From Pohlia nutans (Eukaryota > Streptophyta > Bryopsida > Bryales > Mniaceae), in NCBI GenBank assembly GCA_022496805.1, contig CM040092.1:19982113-20046112 (forward strand): a stretch of 64,000 bases of DNA. Reading direction: 5' to 3'. Shown here one piece after another: positions 11,598-24,834 of the stretch; within the stretch, counting starts at the first letter, position 1, and every line of letters begins with the position of its first letter. A program made the translations under genes and the position numbers. The notes beneath the pieces were generated by a model. The model had not been told where the DNA came from and ran no database searches. It saw nothing but the letters and a program-made list of their open reading frames with translations.

Positions 11598-11929
11598 AGG
11601 TAACTATATCTAAAAGTGACCCTTTCCTTATAGTGACCCTTTCCTTAAAGCGTCCCTAGCTCAATCTTCCATAACAAGTAGATTCTGACACCCTACTATT
11701 GATGAGAATGTGCACAATCTAAACATCAGAGTTTAGGGTCGCTTTAAGATCAACCTATAGTCAACACTTTGGAAATTCATAACTTATTCATACAGTGTCC
11801 AAATAATGCATCCTAATTTACGTTGGAATCCTCTTGAACTTGCTATTAAGACGCACTGAAAATATTTTCTGTTTTATGTGTGTAAATAGGCTCAATTGGT
11901 AAGGTGGACGCTTTAAGGTATAGTTACCT
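11598..11929. mobile_element. AGGTAACTATA MITE, copy 1
   Basis: 332-bp inverted-repeat element with ends AGGTAACTATATCT and GGTATAGTTACCT; highly similar over its length to 26653-26965. TA follows the right end; the left flank is TT, probably a mutated TA. Confidence 0.65.
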
Positions 11930-12340
11930 TATATTTTTGTACCTCCCACCTGAGATGAGATCAAAGATTGTGCAGCAGCTTTTCTATTCCAAGGGGTGAG
12001 GCAAGTCCTCAAGAATGTTATACATCGTCATTGATGACAATTCAACACAGCCAGAAGAGCAGACTGCCATTACTTTTGATCCAACATGATTGGAGAAGGA
12101 ATGGAAAAAAATTGAATGATTACATTCCACGGGTATTGTATTGTATTGTCTCCTTCAGAGCTACATGTTCGGCATTGTATACATGGTCACGGCCAGCTCA
12201 TGACAGCATTTTACAAAGAGCTGGCCACATGAACATAATTATGGTACTGATCCATTATTTCATGGAGGCAGTTTTTTGTTTGTATTTTTTGGTTTTTTTC
12301 CCCACCATATGTACACAATGAGAGTCGTTGTGGGTGAGAT

Positions 12341-15300
12341 CTATGAGAGGACTTTACACAGGGCATTGTCTCGGGGGAGCCAGTCGCGGAAGGTGACCAT
12401 GGTCTCGGAGCCCGGGGGAGCATGAGGCATGATCTGTTCATATGAATCCGAGCTGCCAATATTCTCAAACTCGCGTAGCGCGGATTCCATTGTCAACCTC
12501 ACCATCTCTTCATCCTGTTCCTGAATCACTTCGGCTACCGTCTGAAATGAATCCATGCCGCCGTGGCTTGTCCAATCCCGTGGATCAATTGATGGTACCT
12601 GCAATGATTGCCAGAAAAAGGGTTAGGTTTCTCAACACTAGTAAGAATTTGGTCCTTTTAAACTGGTCCCTTGTGACTTAAATGGTCCAAAACAACTCTT
12701 AAATAGCTTAAGGGTTGGGTTGGTTCACACAAAACATTGAGCAATTTGGGTACAAGATGGAATATAAAATAAAATAGGCTCCATCAGTGGTCTTGTCTGT
12801 ATGACCATTTTGTGGAGAGCTCCAAATACCATCAGCCCACAAAATGGTCAAATCGATAAGAAGTGTTGCCATGTCATTTTTATCATCCACTGTCAAGATT
12901 TCCGCTTCATGACCAACTGAACGAAGTGAAAAAAGCTCCAAATTTTAACCAATCACATTGCTAGAATTTTTAAAACATGTTTGAAAGGTCTTGCCCTTCA
13001 GGATTTTCCAAACAAATTTAACATGATTTTGTAATATTGGATTAACAAAACACCAAGGTCTAGAAAGCATGCACGAGTAGAAAACCCTGTTAGAGATAAC
13101 ACCAAAATGTCACTTTGTGTTACGGATCATCACGTTAGCCATAACATAAACAAAGTGAGAATTTGGTGTCATCGTTGACGGATTTTTCTAGTAGTGAGTA
13201 GAGTGTAGTGAATTTCCTACCTTGCAGCACTCCAAGTAGTGTTGGTTGGCCTCGCTCGCATCCACAGTACCAGGGAGGATTCGGGTTCCATACCAGGAAT
13301 CATCAGCGGCGGATTCGACGAGAACGTACCTGTGTTGGAGCCACAATAACAAATTTTACGATAACAAAAAGAAAAATTATTCGCTGGCAATATTTGTTTA
13401 ATTGGGACTTTCCACCATATTGGGACTCTTTGAAATCTACGACTAGCATAGATCCAGTGGGCAATTAAAACTTTTTGGTCGACTAATAGTCAATTAAAAG
13501 TTTTTGGTCGACTAATGCTCTGAGTACTATCAGTACTGCTGGTGATGGTGGAGGAGCCTCTCTTAGAGTATCTCCACCGGCACTCTGGATATCAGTAGCT
13601 CTCTGGCTTCTGGAAAAATGGATGTGCTTGCATGGGTTGGTCAACAATTTATTTGAAGGGAGACATTGAATACAACAACAACCCAATTCAAGGCCCTCAA
13701 AACGACTCAAGCTAGCGTATCTTCTCTTCTTAATTGCACAGTCATCATGATTGCACAGTCCATACGTGGTGACTTGTGAGTACTAGCAAATACCCTGTTG
13801 CAATGCAACAACAACAAAGGAAAGCGCAAGAATTGCATTAAGAACATGAGAATCAATTGGGAACATGATGGAACAAAATGGGAACTGTGGAGAACAATTT
13901 GGGAACATAAAAGGAACATGGGCGTGACACAGTAGGGGATGAAAAACAACATGAAGAATGGATGTACATTTCAGGATGAGAATGTGACCATTTTCGTGAC
14001 ATTGGGTCGTGACCATGTGCATTTAATATAATAGAATGGAGTGACGTTGGTGGGGAACTACATGGTACGCCCTATAATTTTTGGATGACCTTTAGAGTGC
14101 AATTCAGAGTTTCTGGTCGAGATGCTCTTACCTTGCAAAGAGCTCCTCCTCAGCGTGAGGGCTCAGGGACGGCAGCCAATCCAAGTCACCAAATTGTTTC
14201 TGACAGTCTGATTTCCTTGGCTCAGCTTGTGCCTTTGGTGAGCTTTCGCCTTCCGGTTTGCGGTGCCCGTACAGCCAATTCGGACTTTTCAGTTGCACCT
14301 CCCTGCACGCAATCCAAAAAAAAATTCATTACTAATTTGCATTCTAGAAAGTCATATGTTTGGTCTCAAAGAGGCTCTACTGACCAGGAATGCAAAAAGG
14401 ACATTGCACACTATGTGAAGACTTGTATCAGTTGCCAAGCAAACCGGGCGTCAAGAACTCAAACGAGTTTTAGGGCCGCTTCACACTATGGCCGAAGGTT
14501 GAGAGGCCGTCGATTTCCACCAATCAGATTGCAAGAAACCAAGAATTTGGCCTCTCAACTCTTCACACTAGAGGCCAAAGGCCGTCGCCCTTGAAAATGC
14601 CTACATGGCATCACTTTTTGACCAAGGTTGACAGACTCTCGAAGGAAGTTTGGGTCGAACGGGAATAGAAACCCAAACTATGGTTGAGAGGCCGTCGATT
14701 TTTTTCATAAATAATCAAAACTATATTTTATTGCCTATTTTCAGCCCATTTCTTTGGACTCTCAACAAAGTTTGGCCACTCAATCCCACGGCCTCTCGAC
14801 TTGGACGGCCATAGTGTGAAGCGGCCCTTAGGGTTTCCAAAAATACATGGGGAGGTCTCCCTATGTATCATGGAGAAGCTTATGTATGATTATAGGGAGA
14901 CCTCTTCATGAAACATGAGGGAAGTTCCTTTTTATGATGATATCTAAAAGTTCTTAAAAGCGTTTAATTTTACTGAGAAAGTTTTTGTGGATTTTCTCTT
15001 TGGACAGAGACTACCCAACAATAAACGCTTCCTAAGAGTCCACTTCCACCTTTTTTCACATTACCCACTTTAGGATGGTTCAAAACATACCTTCTTACAT
15101 AGCTAAGAAAAATCTAATATTGCAAGCAGAGTAATATCCTAATACAACATATATTATCTTATAATATACAGTATCTACACATGTATAAATACTACTCCAA
15201 TAATAAAATATTTACAACAAATATAAAGAAGATTGGGATAGAGCCGAGGATAGAGCCGCATGGTTACCGTATACATTCTGAGTAAAACAAAAGCCAACAA

Positions 15301-18300
15301 AAAATGTCATAAATGGTGCACATCAAATAAAAGAATGCACTTACGCAGCATCTCTTGCAACCCCTGTCACTGCATTGCTTTTGGGTTCCGTCTCTGTGTA
15401 CATAAGTACATTTCTCACAGGCCCACAGATTTCCTGGAACACAGAAAGAAACCAACAAACTCATGTTAATTATTTTGGCACATATTTGTTGAGCCATCAC
15501 TAGTTGCCTTGCTTGCTGCCTACATTTTTAGATTTCAAAATATTACATACCCTATACTCAGTAATATTTGCAAACACATTAAATACTTGATTGCGTGTGG
15601 GTTACTTTTGTAGGAAGTAAGTTATTGCTGAATTATTGAGGTGGGGAGTGATTGATTGTTGTTTTCCAAGTCCTCTTTTAGTAAGTAAGACAACCATGAC
15701 AATTGTATTTATTTCATTTAGTGTTTTCTTTATTAAAGACTTTGGTATGCTGAATTGTATATGTAATGTGGATTTAGTTAGTGTATGCATTAGGAATTTA
15801 GGACCCCACGGATTTTCAACGATTTCTGTGCGACATCCGATATTTCATACGGATTCTGTACGGATTTCATACTAACTCTGCACTGAATCCGCACGGATTC
15901 TACATCCACTCTTTTCGTTATCTAACAAAGTGCAAAATCTGTGCAGAATTAGTGCAAAATCAATGCAAAATCCGTGCGAAAAATGCACGAACCCATGAAA
16001 TATCAGATGTTGCACGGATATCGTTGAAAATCTGTGGGATCCTAAATTCTTGATGATGTGTAGTCTAATTTTGATGAAAATATAGAGATTAGAGAGGAAC
16101 CTGAAGCTTATCAAATGAGGTCAACTTAAGTCGATGGAAATCTTCTCGACACGGAGATCTGGCATACAGTTTGCTCTTCCAGGACTTGTGAGAATTCAAC
16201 AAGGCCTTTCCGCTGGCCTTCTTGACCATCTTTCTGCAAGACCATATATGCATTGGTGTTATGAAAAAAGAACTGAACACTCGTACATCCCCACCACTGT
16301 TTATGTTTTTGTTGCATAATTTTTTGCAACAGTTTCTAACAAGAGTTAAATCTTGACAAAAATCGTTTCGAAAACTATTCAAAAAAACGCAAATAAGGAT
16401 GGTTTTGTACTCGTGGAATGAATATTATAGCATCCAAAATTATATACACATCCATACTCCTTTAACCCTTCAAAGTCAACCCCATGGTTTTCTCGGTTTT
16501 CAAACCACTTTAAAATGCAAGTTACTTCTATATTTTGAGGTTAATACTAAAAGCAATACTCCCTTTTCTAAATTAGGAAATGACGGTTTAGGGTGAAGAT
16601 GATACTAAATCCTGGTGCTTACTTATTATCTTCAGTGACAGACTCCTCCCCTCGGCCTCCAACGTGCAAATAGTAGTCCGATTCCAGATCCCAGAGAGCT
16701 GGTTTTCCTTCTTGAGGTTGGAAATGGCCAAGAAACCTGTTCAGAAAATGAAACCTAAATGTCAGTTTTTCATATATACATGTCAACCAAAAATTGTTCA
16801 ATTACTATGATTTATGTTTGATCTTCTCAAAATACATGAGATTCTCTAGTAGTTGCAGAGACGTACAAGTTCATAGCATCCTGTTTTTCACCATCTGTGA
16901 TGGTATTGCTGTAGTAACGCCTGATCGACTTCATAAACTCTTGTGATTGCGTAGTCGCCTTCCACTTGCCCTGCCTCTCCGGAAACACCTGCAATTAAAG
17001 CTTTCATTTCAGTCAACTTCTGTATCCCCAAAAGGACCAAGGATTCATGGTTTCAAAATGACAAATTCTATGCAATACAATTTGTTACATGTATTAGATC
17101 CCGGGGGTTGCACTCTACATTATGTTTGAGAATTATGTGCATCCTAAACCCCTTCTAAAAACCCCCTTGTATACGAGAGGTTATATGTCTAAATACCTTT
17201 GTAAACAGATATATTCCGTTTTAAATATAAGTATACGTGAATATTTTCAGTTCTAAATGTGTTTATTGTATGTATGCATAATACGACAGTGTTCAAATTA
17301 ATACTCGTTCTATGCACTCACGTATACTCGTACATGTTTAGTACAGTGCAGCTCCCGGGATTAGATTGTAATGCCAATACCAAAATGCCTTGTGTAAATA
17401 CCACATTGCCATAGTCAAAGTTCATGTTGCCCTAGCCAAACACCAGAATGCCCTGACCAAAGCACCGTATTGCCAAAGCAAAAGACCATCATGTAGCCAA
17501 AGCCACAAACCATGTTGCCAAAGGTTACACACGGAGCTCATATGGTTCCCCTGTGTTGATTCCCCCGTGAGTGCCACTTTTCCCCGTGATTTTGAGTTTT
17601 GACATGTGTACAAAATCACCTGCTTAAGCTTAGTCACCTACTTGTAGAAGGAAGTTTTAACATGTGTCGAGTTCTGAAGCTAAGAGGGGAAAGTGGCACT
17701 CACAAGGGAATCACACAGGGAAACCATATGAGACCCCTGTGTTATGGTCATTGGTTATGGCACTGCGATATTTGGTCATGGCAATGTGATCTTTGGACAT
17801 GACATTATGGTTTTTGGCATTATGATCCAGTGAATGTAACAAATTGTATTCTTTCAACAGTAAGTCTCTGGAGGAAACGAAAACTTCATAGCCAGGAAAA
17901 GATGGAGAGTTGGTTTGGATCTTAGTACGTAGTTGTGAGCCTCCGAGCCGCCGTATTGAAGAGCCAGAGAATCGCCCATGTTCTGGTACATATCCATAAG
18001 CGCCGCAGCAACACCGCAATCAGGGTCCAGTTTGGGAATATCCGTAAGCCCAACGCCTTGCAATTGCCGTCCCAGCGCTTCCAAACCATACGCGTACTGC
18101 GCCACGTTCGTCCGGTCCAGACAATCGATACAATTCGTTCGCAGCACGCCGTTCTGGAACAACGGCTCACTGGCCTTGTCGATGACCGGGGCTTTCTTCT
18201 TCTCCACCTCCTGGAAGATGAGCCTGCCGTGATTCATGCCGCTGTTGTTGCCCACTGCTGAGAATAACTTGCCCAGGTCCAGGGATAGTTGGCGACTGCC

Positions 18301-21300
18301 TAGGTCTAATGCCAGGCGTCGGTCTGATGACAGGTCTAGTGATCCAGTTCTGTCTCGCAACGGAGACAGCCTTGACCCCGGCGCTATCCTGTCAACAATT
18401 ACCATCCCATCCCATTCTAAAGCTTTTCTTGTACCCTAAACCCTATTTCATATTAAAAAACAGTTTTTCCAAACAAAACAGCTTCACCATAATCTCAAAA
18501 TTCTCAAGCTCGCTTCTGATTCGATTCTTTTTACAAGTGCATGTACACTCAGAACTCTTTTCTATCACCCTTTCGGTAACCAACGGTACAGTCGGGTACA
18601 ACATGCTTGTGAATTTTTTTGTAAGCATTGAAAGTAGGTAGATCCTATATCAAGCGGCCGCATTGATTATGAAGATTACAAATATGGTAAGAAAAAGTTC
18701 CTACCAGTAGAGGACTAGAGTAGGAATGTCCCTTTCAATTTGTAGGTCCATGCGTGCCATATCGAGCACATTACAATTTGGAGAAGCAATCATGTTTTTA
18801 AGAGGGAGGAGTTAAAAATTTGTAAGCAACTTGCACCCGACTGTACAAGAGATTAGAATGTGTAGAAAGTGCCCCCCATCATAGGTGTACACAATAGCAA
18901 ATACTCTCTGCAGATTCTGGAATGTGATATTGGAGAATGTGATAATAAGCTGATTGCCTTTAAACCACCAACTTAAGCAATCCGAAGTATCTTTAGCAAT
19001 GATATCTTTGGTGAAATGTTTTTCTTTCATTCTACATGAGGTTTAACAAGGAATTATGCATATTTTTCCACAATTGATACAAATTTTAAAAGTGAAAAGT
19101 CCACCGGGGGACACAATATCAACGTACAGGTTTTGCACTATGTAGTACTAATTTCCAGTGGCCGTTCATACTTCAGTATAACTGATCGATTCAAGCAGTC
19201 CAGGGTGAGAATCACTTACGCTGGGGCACTTGCGATGAGCGTCTGTACTTGTGGTTTCCGCTTCTGGACGAACGTTTTGCCGCTGTAGTAGAATCCAGTG
19301 AGATCAAGGGCGTCTGCTGCCACACCCTGCAAGACCGCCAGCACATTGGCTGATTTGCTGCCACTGGATTCCATTCCGCACAGAATTTGTAAGCTCCACA
19401 GAATATATTTTCAGAATGGGCACTGATCGATATAGAGGTCGACGTCCTAAAACGTACTCTTCTATTATAAATGAAACTACAATAATTTTGGTCCCATCCG
19501 AATGATGTCAATCATGAAGAAGTTTATGTCATATTGAAGAGGTCATAAGCTAACCTCTTTGCAAATTTGTGGAAATCCCAGTGTATGAATTTGAGTTTCC
19601 GTTCCTCAGGGTACATTTGGTTCAGGTACCCAACGGCATTGGCGAATTCTCGGCGCAACATCATTTCACGAGGCCGTTTCTCCACTGTCTGCAGAAAACA
19701 CAAACTCAAGTCCAGTTCTGAAATTCTGCTAATCGCTAATAAAAAAATTTAAAAAAAAAGAGGTAACATGAAAGTTTGTGTTGTCTTGTTTATCCATAAC
19801 GTGACATTTTCCATGTTATTAATTCAGCATGCATGTCCTTGAAGTAGTCTAGTCTACCTTGATGAGGCTTAGCACAATGATGGGGTTCCCATATCTACTT
19901 GAAAGGTCGTCGAAGTGAAGCTTAGTGGCATGATACACGGGATCAAACCTCTGTACTGTCAAATCCACAAAACCAACGCCAGGATACACTCAGACCTCTT
20001 TTATATCACACCTTTGCTCATCAACGTACATATGAGTTCACAACTCGGCAATCCATGTGGAAAATTAAGTGTCCAATCACATGTGTACATAATAAGGAAT
20101 ATTCTCTGGAATATAATATTGAAGAGTGCAATAATAACAAGTTCAGAGTGCCAAACCTTTTGACATATAACGTATTCCCTTAATCCAAAAATAATTGTCT
20201 TAACTTTGGCATTTTCTTTTTTGCAATATTTATCCTATGTTTTATACTTAAATGTGAGCCCTTCATATGGGACTGACAATGAAAACGACACACTACTATC
20301 CTATGTTTTATACTTAAATGTGAGCCCTTCATATGGGACTGACAATGAAAACGACACACTACTATTAAAGATAATCCATTTTTTGAGTACTGAGATGAAT
20401 TTTTTTGGCAAAGAAGCTTTAAGTTAAAACATGCCAAAAACTAGGACAATTGTTTCCGGAAAGAGGGAGTATCTAAACTATTATTATATCACGTATATAT
20501 TTAATTACCTTGTCATCAATATGTACACTATCACCTTATACTAGATCTAAACTCACAACCTTCTAATGGACCTAAAGCAAGGTCCAGCTACTCCACAATA
20601 CCCCTCATGGTTTTTTTTTTCGTCATATGGGGACTTTCTTTTGTTCAATTTTCTTTAATTTTTTGACCAATACATACAATGTTCTTCACTGATATAAAAT
20701 ATGGCCTCATCTGAATTACCTTTCTGATGGTTAGAAAAATCTGATGCTGGAAAACTGCACTTATACACAAACAATTGAAAGAAGAATATGTCTGTTTTTA
20801 CAACACTGTAACACCGGTTCCGCTAAAAGTGCACTTTTTTCTTGGATTTTTTTGATTGAACATTTCAAGAATCATATCAGATAATTCGTACTTTAACATC
20901 ATATATATTTTTGGTATTATAAATGGTTACAGGTGAAATACAACTTACAGATGATATCAGGTTTTGGACTGAGACGAGACATTTCTTGGGACCAAAAGAG
21001 AGGAATGGAACCACGGTGTTGCACCACAGAGCTCATTTGTCCCATGCACGGGTCGATGCCTGTCTCCTCGTTGGACACAAGCTGCTCCGTTTCGACATCG
21101 TTCGCCACTCGACCCTTGTCATTCACCCCTCTCTTCAAGTACCTGCATCCCGGGGAAGTCACTGTCAAAAATTTAGAAACCATGAGAGAATAAATATAGG
21201 GTGTTTTTTATTCATTTGAGATAAAAAATTATAAATTTTTAGAAGTAATACATGGTGTTTTAAAACCAAATTGGGAATATTTTATGAATATTTCTAGAAT

Positions 21301-24300
21301 ATACCTTCAATATACTATAAATAGTATAATATTTCAATTATTTCATAGCCCCCCATTAAATACCCTTTGTTCGCTCATGTATACCAAAATTTACACTAAG
21401 TGACTTCCCCGAGACCTGAATTGATTGCCCAGTTGATGATGAACATCATTCTGCCAACACGCTCTGATTGGTTCATCAAATATGAAATTTTTTAACACAA
21501 ACTTACAGTGGAAGATTCATGACAATAACCATTACTAGGTTCTATAAAGAAACGCACCTTGTACCCGCAAAATGCCTCGACCGCCTCGCAATCAAAGTTA
21601 TGGCAAAAATACGCCCAAATATTGATAGCCTTGTCTGCACAGCACGAAGGATTCATGGTTTTAAATTGACAAGTTCAATCGATCCTTATAATAGGATTCA
21701 AATGGAACCAAATTTTATATCCCCAGACAGTAGTAGAAATCTTGTCAAATGTGAGTTGCCTTTAAGGACTAAATTCGGTTGTGACATGTCAAATTGTGAC
21801 TTTGAGTCACTGAAGACAAGTCACAATGGACGTTTAGTTGTAAAGCCAGGTCACATTTGACAAGATTTCTACTAGAGAGAATCGATGAAGAACATTGCAT
21901 GCGTTGGTCAAAATGAAAACAACTTTGAACAAAAGGAAGTTTGCATAGGATCTCATCAATTGTACGATGTCAAATCATGGAAACAGTGGTTGGAGGATGA
22001 AGGACGAAGGATTCAAAATGACAAGTTTGTTCGATCCTATTGTGAAAATAATAGAATCCGGATGGGACCTGTTTTTATATCACCAGAATTAGTGAAGAAC
22101 ATTGCATGTGTTGGTCAAAAACGAAAAAAATTTAACGAAAGGAAGTCTGCTAGGATGTTGTCAAAACTACTTAAAAAAAACATTTCTTTGTCCTTTTGGG
22201 GTTAACCCCTACTTGCCCAATTGTCCATTTTTTGAACGATGTACAAATTTCATCCACGTTTTCTCATCCGTCATGCACTGTTTACAAGGAAAAAAAATAC
22301 TACAAAATTCTATGGCAAGATAGCTTCATGCATGTGTGATCCGATTAGAAAGGGGATAATTTGCGAAAATTTTATACCTCATTTCATGTTGCAGTGATTC
22401 ACCAAAAAATTCGAAGATTTTAGTGTAAAAGTGCTCTTGAAAAACTCAACTCATAAAATTAAGCAATCAAAAAATCTCCAAAAATCACTACACTTAGAGT
22501 ATTACATTTCAACCCATCACAACAAATTTCATCCACATATTGTCAATATCTTATTCGTAATTGAATTACAAAATATTTTTGAATTTCAAATTTCAAATTT
22601 TATACAAAAATATTGGTGATAGCAATCGCAAATCTAACTGTATAGATAGAATCAAAAATTCATAAATGTACTTTTATTCATACATCAAGTTCAAAATATC
22701 CCTCTTAGTTGCATTTTATAATGCATCTTGCAAAACTACCGAATTTGGAGAGGGGTGAGGATGTTAATGGGTTAAAGGCTAGAATATGATGAGAAATCAG
22801 GAAATCACAGTACAACTTTCAACACTTAGTTTTAACTCCTCAAGGGAGAAGGATTTAAAATGACAAGCTCAATCAATCCTATTGTGAAAAATCAATAATA
22901 ATTCAAATGAAACCAAAAAAAATTATATCACCAGAATCAATGAAGAACATTGCATGTGTTGCTCAAAAAGAAAACAACTTTGAACAAAAGGAAGTCTGCA
23001 TAGGATGTCATCAAAACTACTAAAAAAACACATTTCTTTGTCCTTTAATTTGGGATGAAAGGCTAGAATAGATTGCACCTGCTCGAAGAAACCATGGACA
23101 AGAGCAACGATCCACCGAGAGTTCTTCAAAGACTGTCGAAGTCCACGTGTAAGGAAGGCATTCCAAACGAACATGTTGTCATAAGGCATGCGGTCCTCAT
23201 CCATAGACTTCACATTTGCCTGCATATTCCGCATTATGGGGTACGTGTAGCTGAAGTAGAAATCTTTTGTCAAGTCCACTCCTCCCAGCAGCTTTTTGTA
23301 CCTGTAATTAATAGCAAAGCTCACTCACTCATGCAATAATGAAACATACAAAGAAACGCTAGTACACTTTTTTCATTCGAAACAAAAAGCCTCTTCCTGT
23401 GCAAGCACGAGTACTTCGATTCATGGTTTGGAAATGACCAACTTGATCGATGTTATTGTAATTCAAATGGGATCATATTTTATATCATCGGAAAAAGTGA
23501 AGAACAACATTGCATATTTTGGTCAAAAAAGGAAACATAATGGGACAAGAAACTCCTAAAAAAGAACTCCTAAAAACTGCTAAAAAAGAACTCAAAATGG
23601 ACTAAACAGAAGGGGAGAAAAAGAGAGAACCTGAGCTCCACCTTCGAATGAGAAGCTTCGGTTTGCACGGTAGAGTGAGGGACAGTGATGAGCTGGCTTT
23701 CGCTAATGCAATAGATTGCATGCCCACAGATGGTTCCAATCTGCCGACGCTTGGTCACCAGAATCAAATAGTATGACTCCATGAATTTAATGAAACCTAA
23801 CCAGGACCAAAAACCTCAGTAATTTTCAAAGTGTTTTTATGTTCAAAATTTGATTCTCTAGGCACTTCAGATGATCAAATGAGCCATCCATGGTTGAAAC
23901 CTAATGAGGACCATGTGTCAAATACAAAACTCAGTAATTTTCAAATTTTTGATGTTTGAAATTTCAGACATGACTCTGTTGGCACTTGAGATGATCAAAC
24001 GAGTCATCCATATCATGTTGTAACTAATGAGGATCGTGTGTCAATACAAAACTCAGTAATTTTCAATTTTTTGATGTTTTGAAATTTCAGACATGATTCT
24101 CGTTTGCACGTACCCACAATGCCATAAGCTTTGGTGACAAAAACAAGACCGCCAGTGGACTTGTTGCCTTCACTCACGCGAGCCAGCAATAATAAAATCT
24201 CCGCTTCGGTGTAGATAGTGGGGTCTTCCAGCATGCTCAGCTCGGAAGGCTCCGAGCGGTCGATCTTCAGCACCTGCCAGTGCTGCTTCTGTTTGTCCCG

Positions 24301-24707
24301 TCCCACTAAATAGAATTTCTGTCACAATAATCTCACATCATTCATTGCGCCATCGTAAACAACAACGTGATGTTCATTGCCAGCAACACAAAAAAGCCAT
24401 TAAAAACTCTCTACCTCCAAAACCATGAAGAAAACAGCCATGGCTGACGAAAAGACACAAACACAAACATAAACATGATGGATCACTAATAAAAGGGTAT
24501 AATAATATGAGAGATTCCTCAGCCTGCACTGTTTCAATTCTCACAAATGGAATGAAAAAATTCGAATTCGAAAACCTTGGAAAGTGCACATACCGAGCGG
24601 GTTTCGTAAAGCGTGAATTTCTCAAGAGAGTAAGTGCTGCTCTGTGGGTCCAAATCCTTGTTGCTCTCTACTAAAGGCTTCGGACTTGTGCTTGTTGGTG
24701 GAGCCAT
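12341..24707 (-). CDS. SAC: SAC-domain phosphoinositide phosphatase, plant SAC1-SAC5/FIG4-like clade (934 aa, 17 exons)
   Basis: Exons, 5' to 3' on the minus strand: 24707-24594, 24318-24114, 23796-23631, 23301-23079, 21634-21558, 21142-20949, 19955-19858, 19688-19555, 19357-19220, 18388-17929, 16988-16867, 16736-16623, 16233-16101, 15433-15345, 14302-14132, 13329-13221, 12598-12341. Every junction keeps phase. The SAC domain spans roughly residues 35-650, with [58 protein letters not shown] and SKSANVL. The catalytic CX5RT loop CIDCLDRT has Cys-536 and Arg-542 (genomic about 18132-18109). The C-terminal part has [25 protein letters not shown] and [12 protein letters not shown], as in Arabidopsis SAC1-5. 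Those enzymes dephosphorylate phosphoinositides, with PI(3,5)P2 turnover at the vacuole membrane shown for several. A Leu-Asp-Leu-rich insert (about 465-489) precedes the catalytic loop. No trans-membrane segment is seen, unlike SAC7-type proteins. Confidence 0.96.
13072..13196. mobile_element. Degenerate CACTA-type MITE in SAC intron 16
   Basis: Left end CACGAGTAGAAAA and right end TTTTTCTAGTAGTG; interior arms ACACCAAAATGTCACTTTG and CAAAGTGAGAATTTGGTGT form a stem. CACTA-like ends are recognisable, but no clean 3-bp duplication is seen. Confidence 0.5.
14320..14470 (+). mobile_element. Ty3/gypsy integrase zinc-finger fragment
   Basis: Translates in one frame as [20 protein letters not shown] around 14388-14447. 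This matches the HHCC zinc-binding region of Ty3/gypsy integrases (KxI..YV..C..CQ.NK); the CxxC pair is at 14424 and 14433. The upstream His pair, the catalytic core and LTRs are absent, so it is a dead remnant in SAC intron 14. Confidence 0.6.
14473..14827. mobile_element. PIF/Harbinger-like MITE, second family (355 bp)
   Basis: Inverted repeats start GGGCCGCTTCACACTATGGCC on both sides, with TTA at 14470-14472 and 14828-14830. The ends resemble GGGGCGGTTTACACTATGG of the element at 2531-3025. It lies in SAC intron 14, directly beside the gypsy fragment. Confidence 0.8.
15794..16049. mobile_element. Fold-back MITE in SAC intron 13
   Basis: About 256 bp, nearly all inverted repeat: left GAATTTAGGACCCCACGGAT against inverted right GAATTTAGGATCCCACAGAT, extending some 90 bp with mismatches. 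Interior repeats of GTGCAAAATC/GTGCGAAAA give it an unusual CpG-containing composition. No clear target duplication. Confidence 0.65.
20175..20469. mobile_element. Stowaway-like MITE with internal 66-bp tandem duplication
   Basis: Left end TTCCCTTAATCC and right end GGAAAGAGGGAG sit between TA dinucleotides (20173-20174, 20470-20471). The inverted CTCCCTC-type ends and TA target are typical of plant Stowaway/mariner MITEs. Inside, a 66-bp unit is exactly repeated (20232-20297, 20298-20363). It lies in SAC intron 6, upstream of exon 7. Confidence 0.65.
21152..21410. mobile_element. GGGGAAGTCACT MITE abutting a SAC splice acceptor
   Basis: Ends GGGGAAGTCACTGTC and AAGTGACTTCCCC. A diverged, inverted copy is at 35316-35580 and ends of a third near 32415-32665. 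Its left border is only 7 bp from the AG (21143-21144) preceding SAC exon 6, so the pyrimidine tract of that splice site lies in the element. Confidence 0.7.
22206..22771. mobile_element. TTAA-flanked element in SAC intron 4
   Basis: Starts CCCCTACTTGCCC after TTAA (22202-22205) and ends ATGTTAATGGG before TTAA (22772-22775). The left TTAA also closes a truncated family-C element ending TCCTTTTGGGG. The right end is weak. Confidence 0.4.
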
Positions 24708-24812
24708 TGATCCCTGCCGGGCTCAGATTTCAAACCTGTCACTCTAATTCTCCCATTTCTGTCACCGCCATAGCCAAACTTCGGCCAATTCCCATGCGAA
24801 CCTCGGTCTCCA

Positions 24813-24834
24813 ACACACACACACACACACACAC
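24813..24834. repeat. (AC)11 microsatellite in the SAC 5' leader
   Basis: Eleven AC units roughly 110 bp upstream of the SAC start codon, probably within the 5' untranslated region. Confidence 0.9.

Noticed and set aside
14085..14594. 169-codon plus-strand ORF as a gene
   Set aside because: It is an accidental frame running through the antisense of SAC exon 15, a gypsy fragment and the end of a MITE.
17854..18405. Separate plus-strand genes opposite the SAC catalytic exon
   Set aside because: Plus-strand ORFs at 17935-18439 are antisense shadows of exon 10.
20232..20363. CRISPR-like repeat
   Set aside because: Two head-to-tail 66-bp copies without spacers in a plant intron.
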